Shown one piece after another: positions 9,140-16,647 of a DNA stretch of 64,000 bases (position 1 is its first letter; each line of letters starts with the position of its first letter). This DNA comes from Pseudomonas sp. p1(2021b) (lineage in GTDB: Bacteria; Pseudomonadota; Gammaproteobacteria; Pseudomonadales; Pseudomonadaceae): NCBI RefSeq assembly GCF_020151015.1, contig NZ_CP083746.1, positions 2,509,001 to 2,573,000 of the forward strand, in the 5' to 3' direction. The notes under the pieces are model-generated. The model was not told where the DNA came from. It searched no databases and saw only the letters and a program-made list of their open reading frames with translations. A program made the translations under genes and the position numbers.

Positions 9140-9447
9140 GGTTTGAATCCTCCGTTCTATTCCCTGGACGAAGTGACGCGCGCTGCGGCACGTCATAGAC
9201 AAGCAGTCGAATGCGGGGTTGTCCAATATCGACTCGCGCCGACGCGAGACGTTCGGAGCGCGGCAGAGAGCATCCGGGGAAGGGCACGTACGGGCGCCAA
9301 GACACCGGGATGCCAGGGAAGGGTGGGTGTTTGCTGAAACGGTTATTCTAGTACTTTTGTTCCGCTTTCTCTGCAAGATGTATTACAAGCTTTTACTTGT
9401 GGGCTTCTGCTTGTAACTTTGTAGGCCTTATTACCAAGGAGTCGTTC
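9140..9447. other. Divergent intergenic region, wecB / PACE transporter
   Basis: 308 bp without a convincing gene. It must hold the promoter of the wecB-nfrB-nfrA operon (minus) and of the PACE gene (plus). The right part (9340-9447) is AT-rich and contains ACAAG (9385-9389), CTTGT (9396-9400) and a second CTTGT (9410-9414), an imperfect operator-like arrangement. An AAGGAG ribosome site precedes the PACE start. I see no clear -35/-10 pair on either strand. Confidence 0.5.
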
Positions 9448-9894
9448 ATGCAAGGCAAGGCACGCAAGGTGGTCCAGGCCATCCTCTATGAAGTCATCGC
9501 CGTGGCTTGCGTAGCGCCGGCCCTGTCGCTGATGTTCGATGCGGGCATGGCCCATTCGACGGTGCTGTCGATTCTCATGTCGGCCATCGCCATGAGCTGG
9601 AACATGGGCTACAACTGGGCATTCGAACGTTGGGAGGCACGCCAGGACAAGCGCAGCCGGACCTTCCTGCGTCGGCTGCTGCATGCCTTGGGCTTCGAAG
9701 GCGGGCTGGTGCTGATCCTGCTGCCGCTGGTGGCATTCTGGATGGACATCAGCCTGTGGGCGGCGCTGCTCACCAATCTGGCACTGTTCCTGTTCTTTTT
9801 CGTTTACGCGTTCGTGTTCCAATGGGGATTCGACAAGGTGTTCGACGTACCGGTCTCAGCCCAGGAGGTTCGTGAAGGGTCACAGGGGTGTTGA
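9448..9894 (+). CDS. PACE-family multidrug efflux transporter (AceI-like)
   Basis: Small inner-membrane pump of 148 aa with two tandem bacterial transmembrane pair domains, four helices in all. Residue 15 is the Glu of AILYE, matching the essential membrane-buried Glu15 of AceI. FNMGYNW-like sequence appears as WNMGYNWAFE between helices 2 and 3, and FFFVYAFVFQWGFDKVF near the end, as in the family. PACE members export biocides such as chlorhexidine and, in some cases, short diamines. The start at 9448 has AAGGAG 8 nt upstream; a longer frame from 9397 lacks such a site. No LysR regulator sits beside it, unlike aceI/aceR. Confidence 0.88.
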   Translation: MQGKARKVVQAILYEVIAVACVAPALSLMFDAGMAHSTVLSILMSAIAMSWNMGYNWAFERWEARQDKRSRTFLRRLLHALGFEGGLVLILLPLVAFWMDISLWAALLTNLALFLFFFVYAFVFQWGFDKVFDVPVSAQEVREGSQGC

Positions 9895-9918
9895 CTCGGC
9901 GCCTGGCGCCGGGATAAC
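9891..9918 (+). promoter_or_regulatory. Candidate sigma-70 promoter of the ilvA leader
   Basis: TTGACT (9891-9896) and GATAAC (9913-9918) are separated by 16 bp. The -35 overlaps the stop codon of the PACE gene. Transcription would start near 9925, only a few bases before the leader peptide ATG at 9929. Confidence 0.5.
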
Positions 9919-9928
9919 TTCCCTGCCC

Positions 9929-9994
9929 ATGAACACATTCCCGCAGCGTCACGCCATCCGCATTATTACCGCCATTATTCGTTTGGCGGGCTAG
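9929..9994 (+). CDS. Isoleucine-rich leader peptide of ilvA (attenuator)
   Basis: A 21-codon reading frame beginning MNTFPQRH and ending AIRIITAIIRLAG, then TAG. Five of its 21 codons are Ile (one ATC, four ATT), packed within 24 nt, next to Thr and Leu codons. It ends 14 bp before a strong intrinsic terminator in front of ilvA, whose product makes the first isoleucine precursor. This is the standard layout of ribosome-mediated attenuation. No Shine-Dalgarno is seen, which fits the predicted start of transcription only a few bases upstream. Confidence 0.78.
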   Translation: MNTFPQRHAIRIITAIIRLAG

Positions 9995-10008
9995 CGCGTA
10001 CGTGCACC

Positions 10009-10038
10009 GAACCCGCCCTGGAGGCGGGTTTTTTCTTT
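10009..10038 (+). terminator. Attenuator terminator before ilvA
   Basis: Stem 10009-10017 (GAACCCGCC) pairs with 10023-10031 around the loop CTGGA, followed by a T-rich run through 10038. An alternative pairing is possible: GGCGGG at 9985-9990 (end of the leader peptide) with CCCGCC at 10012-10017, which would prevent the terminator. GCGGG 9986-9990 can instead pair with CCCGC 9940-9944 early in the leader. These are the three competing states expected of an attenuator. Confidence 0.85.
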
Positions 10039-10075
10039 CCGGCTCCTGGGTACTTGAAACCACCAGGAGTCATCG

Positions 10076-11635
10076 ATGACCAGCCTTAGCGTCAGCCTTC
10101 GTAGCACCTCGCCCCAGCAACTGCTGTCGGAACAGGTTCGCCGCATTCTCAGTGCCCCCGTGTATGACCTGGCCATCGAGACGCCCCTGCAACCGGCCCC
10201 GGCGCTGTCGGCTGCCCTTGGCAACCAGGTGCTGCTCAAGCGCGAGGACCTGCAGCCGACCTTCTCGTTCAAGATCCGGGGAGCCTACACCCGGCTGTCG
10301 CGGCTGACCCCGGTGCAACGGGAACGTGGGGTGATCACCGCATCGGCGGGCAACCATGCCCAGGGCGTGGCGATGGCGGCATCGCACCTGGGGATGCGCG
10401 CGACCATCGTCATGCCCACCACCACCCCGGAGCTCAAGGTCCAGGGCGTACGCGCGCGAGGCGGCCATGTGGTGCTGCATGGCGAAAGCTTCCCCCATGC
10501 TCTGGCCCATGCCCTGCAACTGGCGGACAGCGAGAGAGCGACCTTCGTGCCGCCGTTCGACGACCCGGACGTGATCGCCGGACAGGGCACGGTGGCCATG
10601 GAGATCCTGCGTCAGCACCCGGGCGCATTGGATGCGATCTTCGTCCCGGTCGGTGGCGGCGGGCTGATCGCCGGCATCGCCGCCTACGTCAAGTATCTGC
10701 GTCCGGAAGTGAAGGTGATCGGTGTCGAGCCGGAGGACTCCAACTGCCTGCAAGCGGCCCTGGCCGCCGGCGAACGGGTGATCCTGCCGCAGGTGGGAAC
10801 CTTCGCCGATGGCGTCGCGGTGGCCCAGGTCGGTGCCCATTGCTTCGAGCTGTGCCGCCATTTCGTCGACGAAGTGGTGACGGTCAGCAGCGATGAACTG
10901 TGCGCCGCGATCAAGGACATCTACGACGACACCCGCTCGATCACCGAGCCGTCCGGCGCCCTGGCGGTGGCCGGCATCAAGAAGTACGTGGCCCGCGAAG
11001 GGGTTGGCGGACAGACGCTGGTGGCGATCGATTCCGGTGCCAACGTCAACTTCGACCGCCTGCGCCATGTGGCCGAGCGTGCCGAGCTGGGCGAGCAGCG
11101 CGAGGCGATCATCGCCGTGACCATCCCGGAGCGCCCGGGCAGCTTCCGGGCCTTCTGTCAGGCCCTGGGCAAGCGCCAGATCACCGAGTTCAACTACCGC
11201 TATTACCCCGGCAAGGAGGCGCGGCTGTTCGTCGGTGTGCAGACCCACCCGCAACACGACCCGCGCCAGGCGCTGCTGGCCAGCTTGCGCGAGCAGGGCT
11301 ACAACGTGCTCGACCTGACCGACAACGAGCTGGCCAAGCTGCATGTGCGCCACACGGTCGGCGGGCATGCCGCGCCAGGTGCGCAGGAGCGGGTGCTGCG
11401 CTTCGAGTTCCCCGAGCGGCCAGGCGCGCTGCTGGGCTTTCTCGAGCGGCTGGGCAAACGGTGGAACATCAGTTTGTTCCATTACCGCAACCATGGTGCG
11501 GCCGAGGCGCGGGTATTCGCGGCCCTGGAGGTGCCTGACGAGGAACTCGCCGGGTTGCCCCAAGCCCTGGACGAGATGGGCTATCGCTATTGGGACGAGA
11601 CCGAGAACCCGGCTTACCGGTTGTTCCTGGGTTGA
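10076..11635 (+). CDS. ilvA: Threonine ammonia-lyase, biosynthetic (threonine dehydratase)
   Basis: PLP enzyme converting threonine to 2-oxobutanoate, the first step to isoleucine. The 519 aa length matches biosynthetic IlvA with a catalytic domain and two C-terminal ACT-like regulatory domains. The PLP lysine is K66 in FSFKIRGAY; ASAGNHAQGVA follows, and GGGG at 193-196 binds the phosphate. The regulatory half shows two matching segments, IPERPGSFRAFCQALG and FPERPGALLGFLERLG, each followed by an FNYR or FHYR strand. The ribosome site AGGAG lies just upstream. An Ile-codon leader and terminator precede it, so expression is probably set by charged tRNA-Ile, in addition to feedback inhibition by isoleucine. 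Confidence 0.96.
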   Translation: MTSLSVSLRSTSPQQLLSEQVRRILSAPVYDLAIETPLQPAPALSAALGNQVLLKREDLQPTFSFKIRGAYTRLSRLTPVQRERGVITASAGNHAQGVAMAASHLGMRATIVMPTTTPELKVQGVRARGGHVVLHGESFPHALAHALQLADSERATFVPPFDDPDVIAGQGTVAMEILRQHPGALDAIFVPVGGGGLIAGIAAYVKYLRPEVKVIGVEPEDSNCLQAALAAGERVILPQVGTFADGVAVAQVGAHCFELCRHFVDEVVTVSSDELCAAIKDIYDDTRSITEPSGALAVAGIKKYVAREGVGGQTLVAIDSGANVNFDRLRHVAERAELGEQREAIIAVTIPERPGSFRAFCQALGKRQITEFNYRYYPGKEARLFVGVQTHPQHDPRQALLASLREQGYNVLDLTDNELAKLHVRHTVGGHAAPGAQERVLRFEFPERPGALLGFLERLGKRWNISLFHYRNHGAAEARVFAALEVPDEELAGLPQALDEMGYRYWDETENPAYRLFLG

Positions 11636-11783
11636 GTGTCGGGCAGGCTCGGCCCACAGCGGGGCAAGCCCGCGCCCACAGGTTCGGTGGTGTTCGCTGA
11701 CGGTGCGTTGCGCTGGGTCAATACTGCTCCGCGCCAGCAGGCGGATCCTCAAGGGCAGATAGACCTTCCAAGAGGATCCGGCC

Positions 11784-12932
11784 ATGAGCAGCACCTTCTT
11801 CATCCCCGCCGTGAACATCATGGGCATCGACTGCCTTGACGAGGCGATGGCGGCCATCGCCGGCTACGGCCTGCGCAAGGCCCTGATCGTCACGGACCAG
11901 GGCCTGGCGAAAGCCGGCGTGGCCGAGCGTATTGCCGGCTTGCTGGCCAGGCGCGACATCGATTCGGTGATATTCGACGGCGCCAAGCCGAACCCGAGCA
12001 TCGCCAACGTCGAGGCCGGGCTGGCCTTGTTGCAGCGTGAGCGTTGCGATTGCGTGGTGTCCCTTGGCGGCGGCTCGCCCCACGACTGCGCCAAGGGGAT
12101 CGCCCTGTGCGCGACCAACGGTGGGCGGATCAGCGACTACGAAGGCGTCGACCGCTCCAGCAAGCCGCAACTGCCGCTGATCGCCATCAATACCACCGCC
12201 GGCACCGCCAGCGAGATGACCCGCTTCTGCATCATCACCGACGAGGCGCGCCACGTGAAGATGGCCATCGTCGACCGCAACGTCACGCCGATCCTTTCGG
12301 TCAATGATCCGGCGCTGATGGTCGGCATGCCCAAGGACCTGACCGCCGCCACCGGCATGGATGCCTTGACTCATGCCATCGAAGCCTACGTATCGACTGC
12401 CGCCACGCCGATCACCGACGCCTGCGCGCTCAAAGCCGTGACCCTGATCAGCACCAACCTGCGCCAGGCCGTCGCCGATGGCAACGACCTGCAGGCACGG
12501 GAGAACATGGTCTATGCCCAGTTCCTCGCCGGCATGGCGTTCAACAATGCATCCCTGGGCTACGTACATGCCATGGCGCACCAGCTGGGGGGCTTCTACG
12601 ACCTGCCGCACGGGGTGTGCAACGCCATCCTGCTGCCCCATGTGCAACGTTTCAACGCCAAGGTCTGTGCCGCGCGCCTGCGCGATGTGGCCAAGGCCAT
12701 GGGTGTGAAGGTGTGTGGGTTGGACGCAGAGCAGGGCGCAGGTACGGCGATTTCAGCCATCGAGCACCTGGCGGCGGCGATCGGCATTCCGGCCGGGCTG
12801 GCAGAGCTCGGGGTCAAGGTGGAGGACGTACCGGTGCTGGCAGCCAATGCTCTGAAGGATGCCTGTGGCTTGACCAACCCGCGGCCGGCGAACCAGGCAG
12901 AGATCGAGGCGATCTTCAGGGCGGCGTTCTAG
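11784..12932 (+). CDS. Iron-containing alcohol dehydrogenase (YiaY-like)
   Basis: Group III NAD-dependent alcohol dehydrogenase, 382 aa. [11 protein letters not shown] binds the dinucleotide. Metal ligands fall at D193 and H197 ([12 protein letters not shown]), H262 (GYVHAMAHQ) and H276 (LPHGVC), matching the D-H-H-H set of FucO-type enzymes. AGAGGATC lies upstream of the ATG. It follows ilvA on the same strand but after 148 bp that include an unrelated GC-rich hairpin region, so it is probably its own transcription unit. Substrate is not readable; short-chain alcohols or aldehydes are likely. Confidence 0.92.
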   Translation: MSSTFFIPAVNIMGIDCLDEAMAAIAGYGLRKALIVTDQGLAKAGVAERIAGLLARRDIDSVIFDGAKPNPSIANVEAGLALLQRERCDCVVSLGGGSPHDCAKGIALCATNGGRISDYEGVDRSSKPQLPLIAINTTAGTASEMTRFCIITDEARHVKMAIVDRNVTPILSVNDPALMVGMPKDLTAATGMDALTHAIEAYVSTAATPITDACALKAVTLISTNLRQAVADGNDLQARENMVYAQFLAGMAFNNASLGYVHAMAHQLGGFYDLPHGVCNAILLPHVQRFNAKVCAARLRDVAKAMGVKVCGLDAEQGAGTAISAIEHLAAAIGIPAGLAELGVKVEDVPVLAANALKDACGLTNPRPANQAEIEAIFRAAF

Positions 12933-12979
12933 CAACTAAGAGGTTCGCCGACCCTGCAGGAGTGGCCTTGCACCGCGAT

Positions 12980-12996
12980 GGGCTGCGCAGCAGCCC
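12980..12996. terminator. Hairpin between convergent genes
   Basis: GGGCTG (12980-12985) pairs with CAGCCC (12991-12996) around CGCAG. It lies in the 78 bp between the convergent alcohol dehydrogenase and the Cys/His protein, with no U-run. It may serve as a weak bidirectional terminator. Confidence 0.4.
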
Positions 12997-13010
12997 TGCA
13001 GACGGGGCCT

Positions 13011-14192
13011 TCACCGCTCACGCATAAAGAACCCTGCCACATACTTGCGGAACGTCTCCAGGCTCTTGAAGTCGGCATAGCGCTTGAAATTCTCGGCATC
13101 CGGTTCAGGGCCGATGGGTTGCGCGAGCAGGGACACCGACAGCACCCGGTCCTGGTCCGACGTGAGCACCAGCTCATCCATCACCTGCCCACCGATGACC
13201 GGCCGACGCATCAGCACCTTGACGCCTTTGCCCGCCATCCAGTCGATCAGCGACACCAACGCCTTGAGCGGCTCGCGCTCTTCGTCGCGGTATACCGGGA
13301 ACAGGTGCCCGCGCGACAGCACCGGTACGCTGGCGACGTGGATCAGCTCATAGAAATGGCTGCCGGCGGTGGTGGGTGAATAGAGTATCAGGGCCAGCAA
13401 TGGCCCGCTGGTGCGGCCACCGTCCCAGAACAGATGGTGGCCTTGGAAGTCGAAGCCGTCCTCGGTGCGGGCGTTGAATAGCTTGCGCCCCTTGACCTGG
13501 TCGATGCAGTCGAGCAGCAGGCCATGACGGCGGTGGGTGCCGAAGGCCGTGGCGTCACGCAGGCGGGACTTGAGCATCATCATGTGCTTCATGTCCAGGC
13601 GGGTTTCCAGGTAGTTGCTCGCCGGTACCCGCTCCACCAACGGGTAGCGACCGGCCACGCCGCGCAGGTCGGCGAATTGGGCCGTGAGGTCCTTCTTCAG
13701 GTGGGTGGCGTAGACGTTCAAGCCACTGGCTTCGATCCAGGTCAGCAGCAACGACAGCAAGCGTTGCTGTTCACGGCGCTCTGTCGTGGCGCCGGGGCCG
13801 CCGACACCCGCCCGATTGAAATCACCCAGCAGGCGCAGCGGGGTATCCGGTGGCAGCCAGGCGGCAGGCACGGCGGTTTGCTCGCTACGTTCGCCGGTTT
13901 CGCGCTCGACCTTGGTGAACGGGCAGCCGGGCGCATGCTCGGGGGTGTCCGGGTTGTTGCGTAGGAACAGGGTGCCGGTGCTGCCGTTGAGGCTGACGTT
14001 GAGCACTGGCATGGCATCCCGACGGCAGTCGCAGGCCAACCACTGGTTGGCGCTGCGTACCTTCATCAGCCACTGGTTGGCCTGCAACAGGCGCGGGCCG
14101 GCGAGGGTACCGGAGGCAAAACCGACCAGCAGTTCCTCTTCGGCCGAGGTGAGGCTGCGCACCTGCGCAGCGTTCTTTTCGATGATTCGCAT
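13011..14192 (-). CDS. Uncharacterised protein with CxC...HxxxC motif
   Basis: A 393 aa soluble protein that I do not recognise. Near the N-terminus C54-x-C56 (WLACDCRRD) and H86-x3-C90 (HAPGCPF) form a possible zinc site, a little like a SWIM-type finger. The middle (LTWIEASGLNVYATHLKKDL, KSRLRDATAFGTHRRHGLLL) and the C-terminal part (FQGHHLFWDGGRTSGPLLAL, FPVYRDEEREPLKALVSLID) look like a mixed alpha/beta domain. No signal peptide or membrane segment is present. It stands alone with its own downstream hairpin. The Cys/His arrangement hints at nucleic-acid binding, which is only a guess. Confidence 0.7.
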   Translation of the reverse strand: MRIIEKNAAQVRSLTSAEEELLVGFASGTLAGPRLLQANQWLMKVRSANQWLACDCRRDAMPVLNVSLNGSTGTLFLRNNPDTPEHAPGCPFTKVERETGERSEQTAVPAAWLPPDTPLRLLGDFNRAGVGGPGATTERREQQRLLSLLLTWIEASGLNVYATHLKKDLTAQFADLRGVAGRYPLVERVPASNYLETRLDMKHMMMLKSRLRDATAFGTHRRHGLLLDCIDQVKGRKLFNARTEDGFDFQGHHLFWDGGRTSGPLLALILYSPTTAGSHFYELIHVASVPVLSRGHLFPVYRDEEREPLKALVSLIDWMAGKGVKVLMRRPVIGGQVMDELVLTSDQDRVLSVSLLAQPIGPEPDAENFKRYADFKSLETFRKYVAGFFMRER

Positions 14193-14203
14193 TCAGCAGC
14201 TCC

Positions 14204-14272
14204 AAGCTACGAGCCTCAAGCTTCCGGCAAAGTCAGGGCGCTTTCAACCCGAACGCCCGAAGCTCGCAGCTT
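14204..14272. repeat. Inverted repeat between two minus-strand genes
   Basis: AAGCTACGAGC (14204-14214) and GCTCGCAGCTT (14262-14272) pair with one wobble in the minus-strand transcript. It sits between the VOC gene and the Cys/His gene and may be a REP-like palindrome. The Cys/His gene ribosome site must lie between this element and 14192. Confidence 0.5.
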
Positions 14273-14277
14273 GTGCT

Positions 14278-14745
14278 TCACTGGCCGCCGAACAGTTTAG
14301 CGGCGCGGGCGCGGATTTCCTCTGGGCTGAGGTCTTCCTTATGAGTGGAGACGAACCACAGGTTGCCGAACGGGTCTTTCAGCGTGCCGCTGCGGTCGCC
14401 GTAGAATTGGTCCTGCACCGGGCGCAGGGACAGCGCGCCGGCGGCGATGGCCTGGTCGTAGATTTTGTCGCAGTCTTCGACATACAGGTGGAGACCGACA
14501 GCCGTGCCACCCAGTGACTGGCTGGCGGTGAGCCCGCCTTCCATGTCGCAGGGGTCGGCGAGCATCAGCGAGGAGTCGCCGATCTTGAGCTCCGCATGGC
14601 CGATGCGGCCGTCGGGGCCTTCGAGACGGAACATCTCCACCGCACCAAAGGCCTGCTTGTAGAACTCGATGGCCTTTGCCGCGTCCTTGATGCCCAGGTA
14701 GGGCGTGATGCTGTGTTGTCCTTCGGGAACAGGTTTGACCGCCAT
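14278..14745 (-). CDS. VOC-superfamily protein (PhnB/glyoxalase-like)
   Basis: Cytoplasmic protein of 155 aa with the paired beta-alpha-beta-beta-beta fold of the vicinal oxygen chelate family. Typical PhnB-like segments are visible: HSITPYLGIKDAAKAIEFYK, GRIGHAELKIGDSSLMLAD, LHLYVEDCDKIYDQAI and DRSGTLKDPFGNLWFVSTHK. Members bind metal or small ligands; many are of unknown function. AAGGAGG lies 8 nt upstream of the ATG at 14745. It is a monocistronic gene separated by 142 bp from the dehydrogenase gene upstream in the same direction. Confidence 0.85.
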   Translation of the reverse strand: MAVKPVPEGQHSITPYLGIKDAAKAIEFYKQAFGAVEMFRLEGPDGRIGHAELKIGDSSLMLADPCDMEGGLTASQSLGGTAVGLHLYVEDCDKIYDQAIAAGALSLRPVQDQFYGDRSGTLKDPFGNLWFVSTHKEDLSPEEIRARAAKLFGGQ

Positions 14746-14887
14746 TGCAAGGTTCCTCCTTCAGGTAAGGTCAGTACCGACCCGCCGCAGAGATACCCGC
14801 GACAGGCTTCACGCATTTACCGAGCCTGTATGTTTGTACAGTTTCGGCAAATGCGCAAATGCCTTTTCCCTATTAGAGGCTGACCGG

Positions 14888-16507
14888 CTAGAAGATGTAG
14901 TCGGTGGTCAGGAAGCTCGACTGGCGGTTGCGGATGATCTCGCTGATCAGCGCCTTGTTGGCTTCCTGGAACCTGGTGGCCACCAGGGTGCGGATGGAGA
15001 ACACACGCAGGGCGTCGTGTACCGACAAGGTGCCTTCGGCACTGTTCTTGCGGCCGTTGAACGGGTAGGTGTCCGGGCCACGCTGGCACTGGGCATTGAT
15101 ATTGATGCGGCCAACCTGGTTGGCGAAGGTATCGACCAGCATGCCGATGGTTTGCGGGTCGTTGCCGAACAGGCTCAACTGCTGGCCATAGTCGGAATCG
15201 AGCACATAGTCGATCACCGTCTGCAGGTCGCGGTAGGGCACCACCGGCACCAGCGGGCCGAACTGTTCCTCGTGATAGACGCGCATGCTGGGCGCCACCG
15301 GGTAGAGCAGGGCCGGGTAGAAGAACGAGCCGCGGCTGGTGCCGCCTCCCTCGTTGAGTACCCGGGCACCCTTGGCCATGGCGTCGGCCACCAGGCCGTC
15401 GAGGTAGTCGACCTTGCCAGGCTCGGGCAACGGCGTCAGGGCCACGCCCGGCTCCCAGGGCATGCCGGGCTTGAGCGCGGCGAGCTTGCGCTGGAACTTG
15501 TCGAGGAACGGCTCGACCACATCTTCGTGCACGAACAGGATCTTCAGCGCGGTGCAGCGTTGGCCGTTGAACGACAGAGCGCCGGTGACCGCTTCCTCGA
15601 CGGCGTTGTCCAGGTCCACCTGGGGCAGGACGATACCAGGGTTCTTGGCATCCAGGCCCAGGGCCGCACGCAGGCGGTGCGGGCGCGGGTGCAGCTTCTT
15701 CAGGTCGCTGGCGGCCTTGTGGGTGCCGATGAAGGCGAATACGTCGATCTTGCCGCTGGCCATCAGGGCGCTGACCGTTTCCCGGCCACGGCCATAGATG
15801 ACATTGATGACCCCTGGCGGGAAGCTGTCGCGGAAGGCTTCGAGCAACGGGTGGATCAGCAGCACGCCGAACTTGGCCGGTTTGAACACCACGGTGTTGC
15901 CCATGATCAGCGCCGGGATCAGGGTGGTGAAGGTCTCGTTGAGCGGGTAGTTGTACGGGCCCATGCATAGCGCGACGCCCAGTGGTGCGCGGCGGATCTG
16001 GCCGAGGGTGCCTTGCTCGAGTTCGAAGCGGCTCGACCGTCGGTCGAGGTCCTTGAGGGCATTGATGGTGTCGACGATATAGTCGCAGGTACGGTCGAAC
16101 TCTTTTTCCGAGTCCTTGAGGTTCTTGCCGATCTCCCACATCAGCAGCTTGACCACCGCCGTGCGCTGTTCGCGCATGCGTCCCAGGAAGGCTTCGACAT
16201 GCTGGATACGCTCGGCCACGCGCATCGTCGGCCAGGCTCCACGCCCCTTGTCGTAGGCCTGTACGGCGGCATCCAGTGCGGTGAGGGCGGTATCGGCGTC
16301 GAGCAGCGGGGCACTGCCGAGGATCACTTGCTGTTCACTGTCGCCGTGCTTGAGCCAGACCGGGCTGCGTACCGTGGCCAACGGGCCGTCCCAACGCCTG
16401 AGCTGGCCACCGACCAGGTAGTCGCGTTGCTCCAGGGGCTCGCCCAGGCGCCAGGCCTCGGGGATAGCGTCGGGGGTGGGAAACAGCGAATCGAGCAGAC
16501 GGTCCAT
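14888..16507 (-). CDS. NADP-dependent glyceraldehyde-3-phosphate dehydrogenase type (ALDH superfamily)
   Basis: Aldehyde dehydrogenase of 539 aa in the GapN-like branch, predicted to oxidise glyceraldehyde 3-phosphate to 3-phosphoglycerate without phosphate. Evidence: MGPYNYPLNETFTTLIPALI, NTVVFKPAKFG, the catalytic Cys in FNGQRCTALKILF, and YHEEQFGPLVPVVPY. I start at 16507 (MDRLLDSLFPTPDAIPEAWR); the open frame continues far upstream without homology. Some ALDH enzymes of this branch act on other aldehydes, so the substrate is likely but not certain. It is divergent from a GGDEF-EAL gene across 140 bp. Confidence 0.83.
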   Translation of the reverse strand: MDRLLDSLFPTPDAIPEAWRLGEPLEQRDYLVGGQLRRWDGPLATVRSPVWLKHGDSEQQVILGSAPLLDADTALTALDAAVQAYDKGRGAWPTMRVAERIQHVEAFLGRMREQRTAVVKLLMWEIGKNLKDSEKEFDRTCDYIVDTINALKDLDRRSSRFELEQGTLGQIRRAPLGVALCMGPYNYPLNETFTTLIPALIMGNTVVFKPAKFGVLLIHPLLEAFRDSFPPGVINVIYGRGRETVSALMASGKIDVFAFIGTHKAASDLKKLHPRPHRLRAALGLDAKNPGIVLPQVDLDNAVEEAVTGALSFNGQRCTALKILFVHEDVVEPFLDKFQRKLAALKPGMPWEPGVALTPLPEPGKVDYLDGLVADAMAKGARVLNEGGGTSRGSFFYPALLYPVAPSMRVYHEEQFGPLVPVVPYRDLQTVIDYVLDSDYGQQLSLFGNDPQTIGMLVDTFANQVGRININAQCQRGPDTYPFNGRKNSAEGTLSVHDALRVFSIRTLVATRFQEANKALISEIIRNRQSSFLTTDYIF

Positions 16508-16647
16508 GGGTACTGCACCTCGTTTGTTCTTGGGTAGGTGAATCGCTTCAGCTGCGAGCATGCACCCACTGGAAGAAAAACACCAGTCTGGCTCAAATTT
16601 GCCTTTGCCGGGCCGATAAACAATTAATCGCCGCCGATTTCCGCCCA

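Noticed and set aside
9140..9376. Upstream extension of wecB by 79 codons
   Set aside because: The extension is basic, lacks family similarity, and the internal ATG at 9139 has a GGAGG at ideal spacing and begins at the conserved GTRPEA region.
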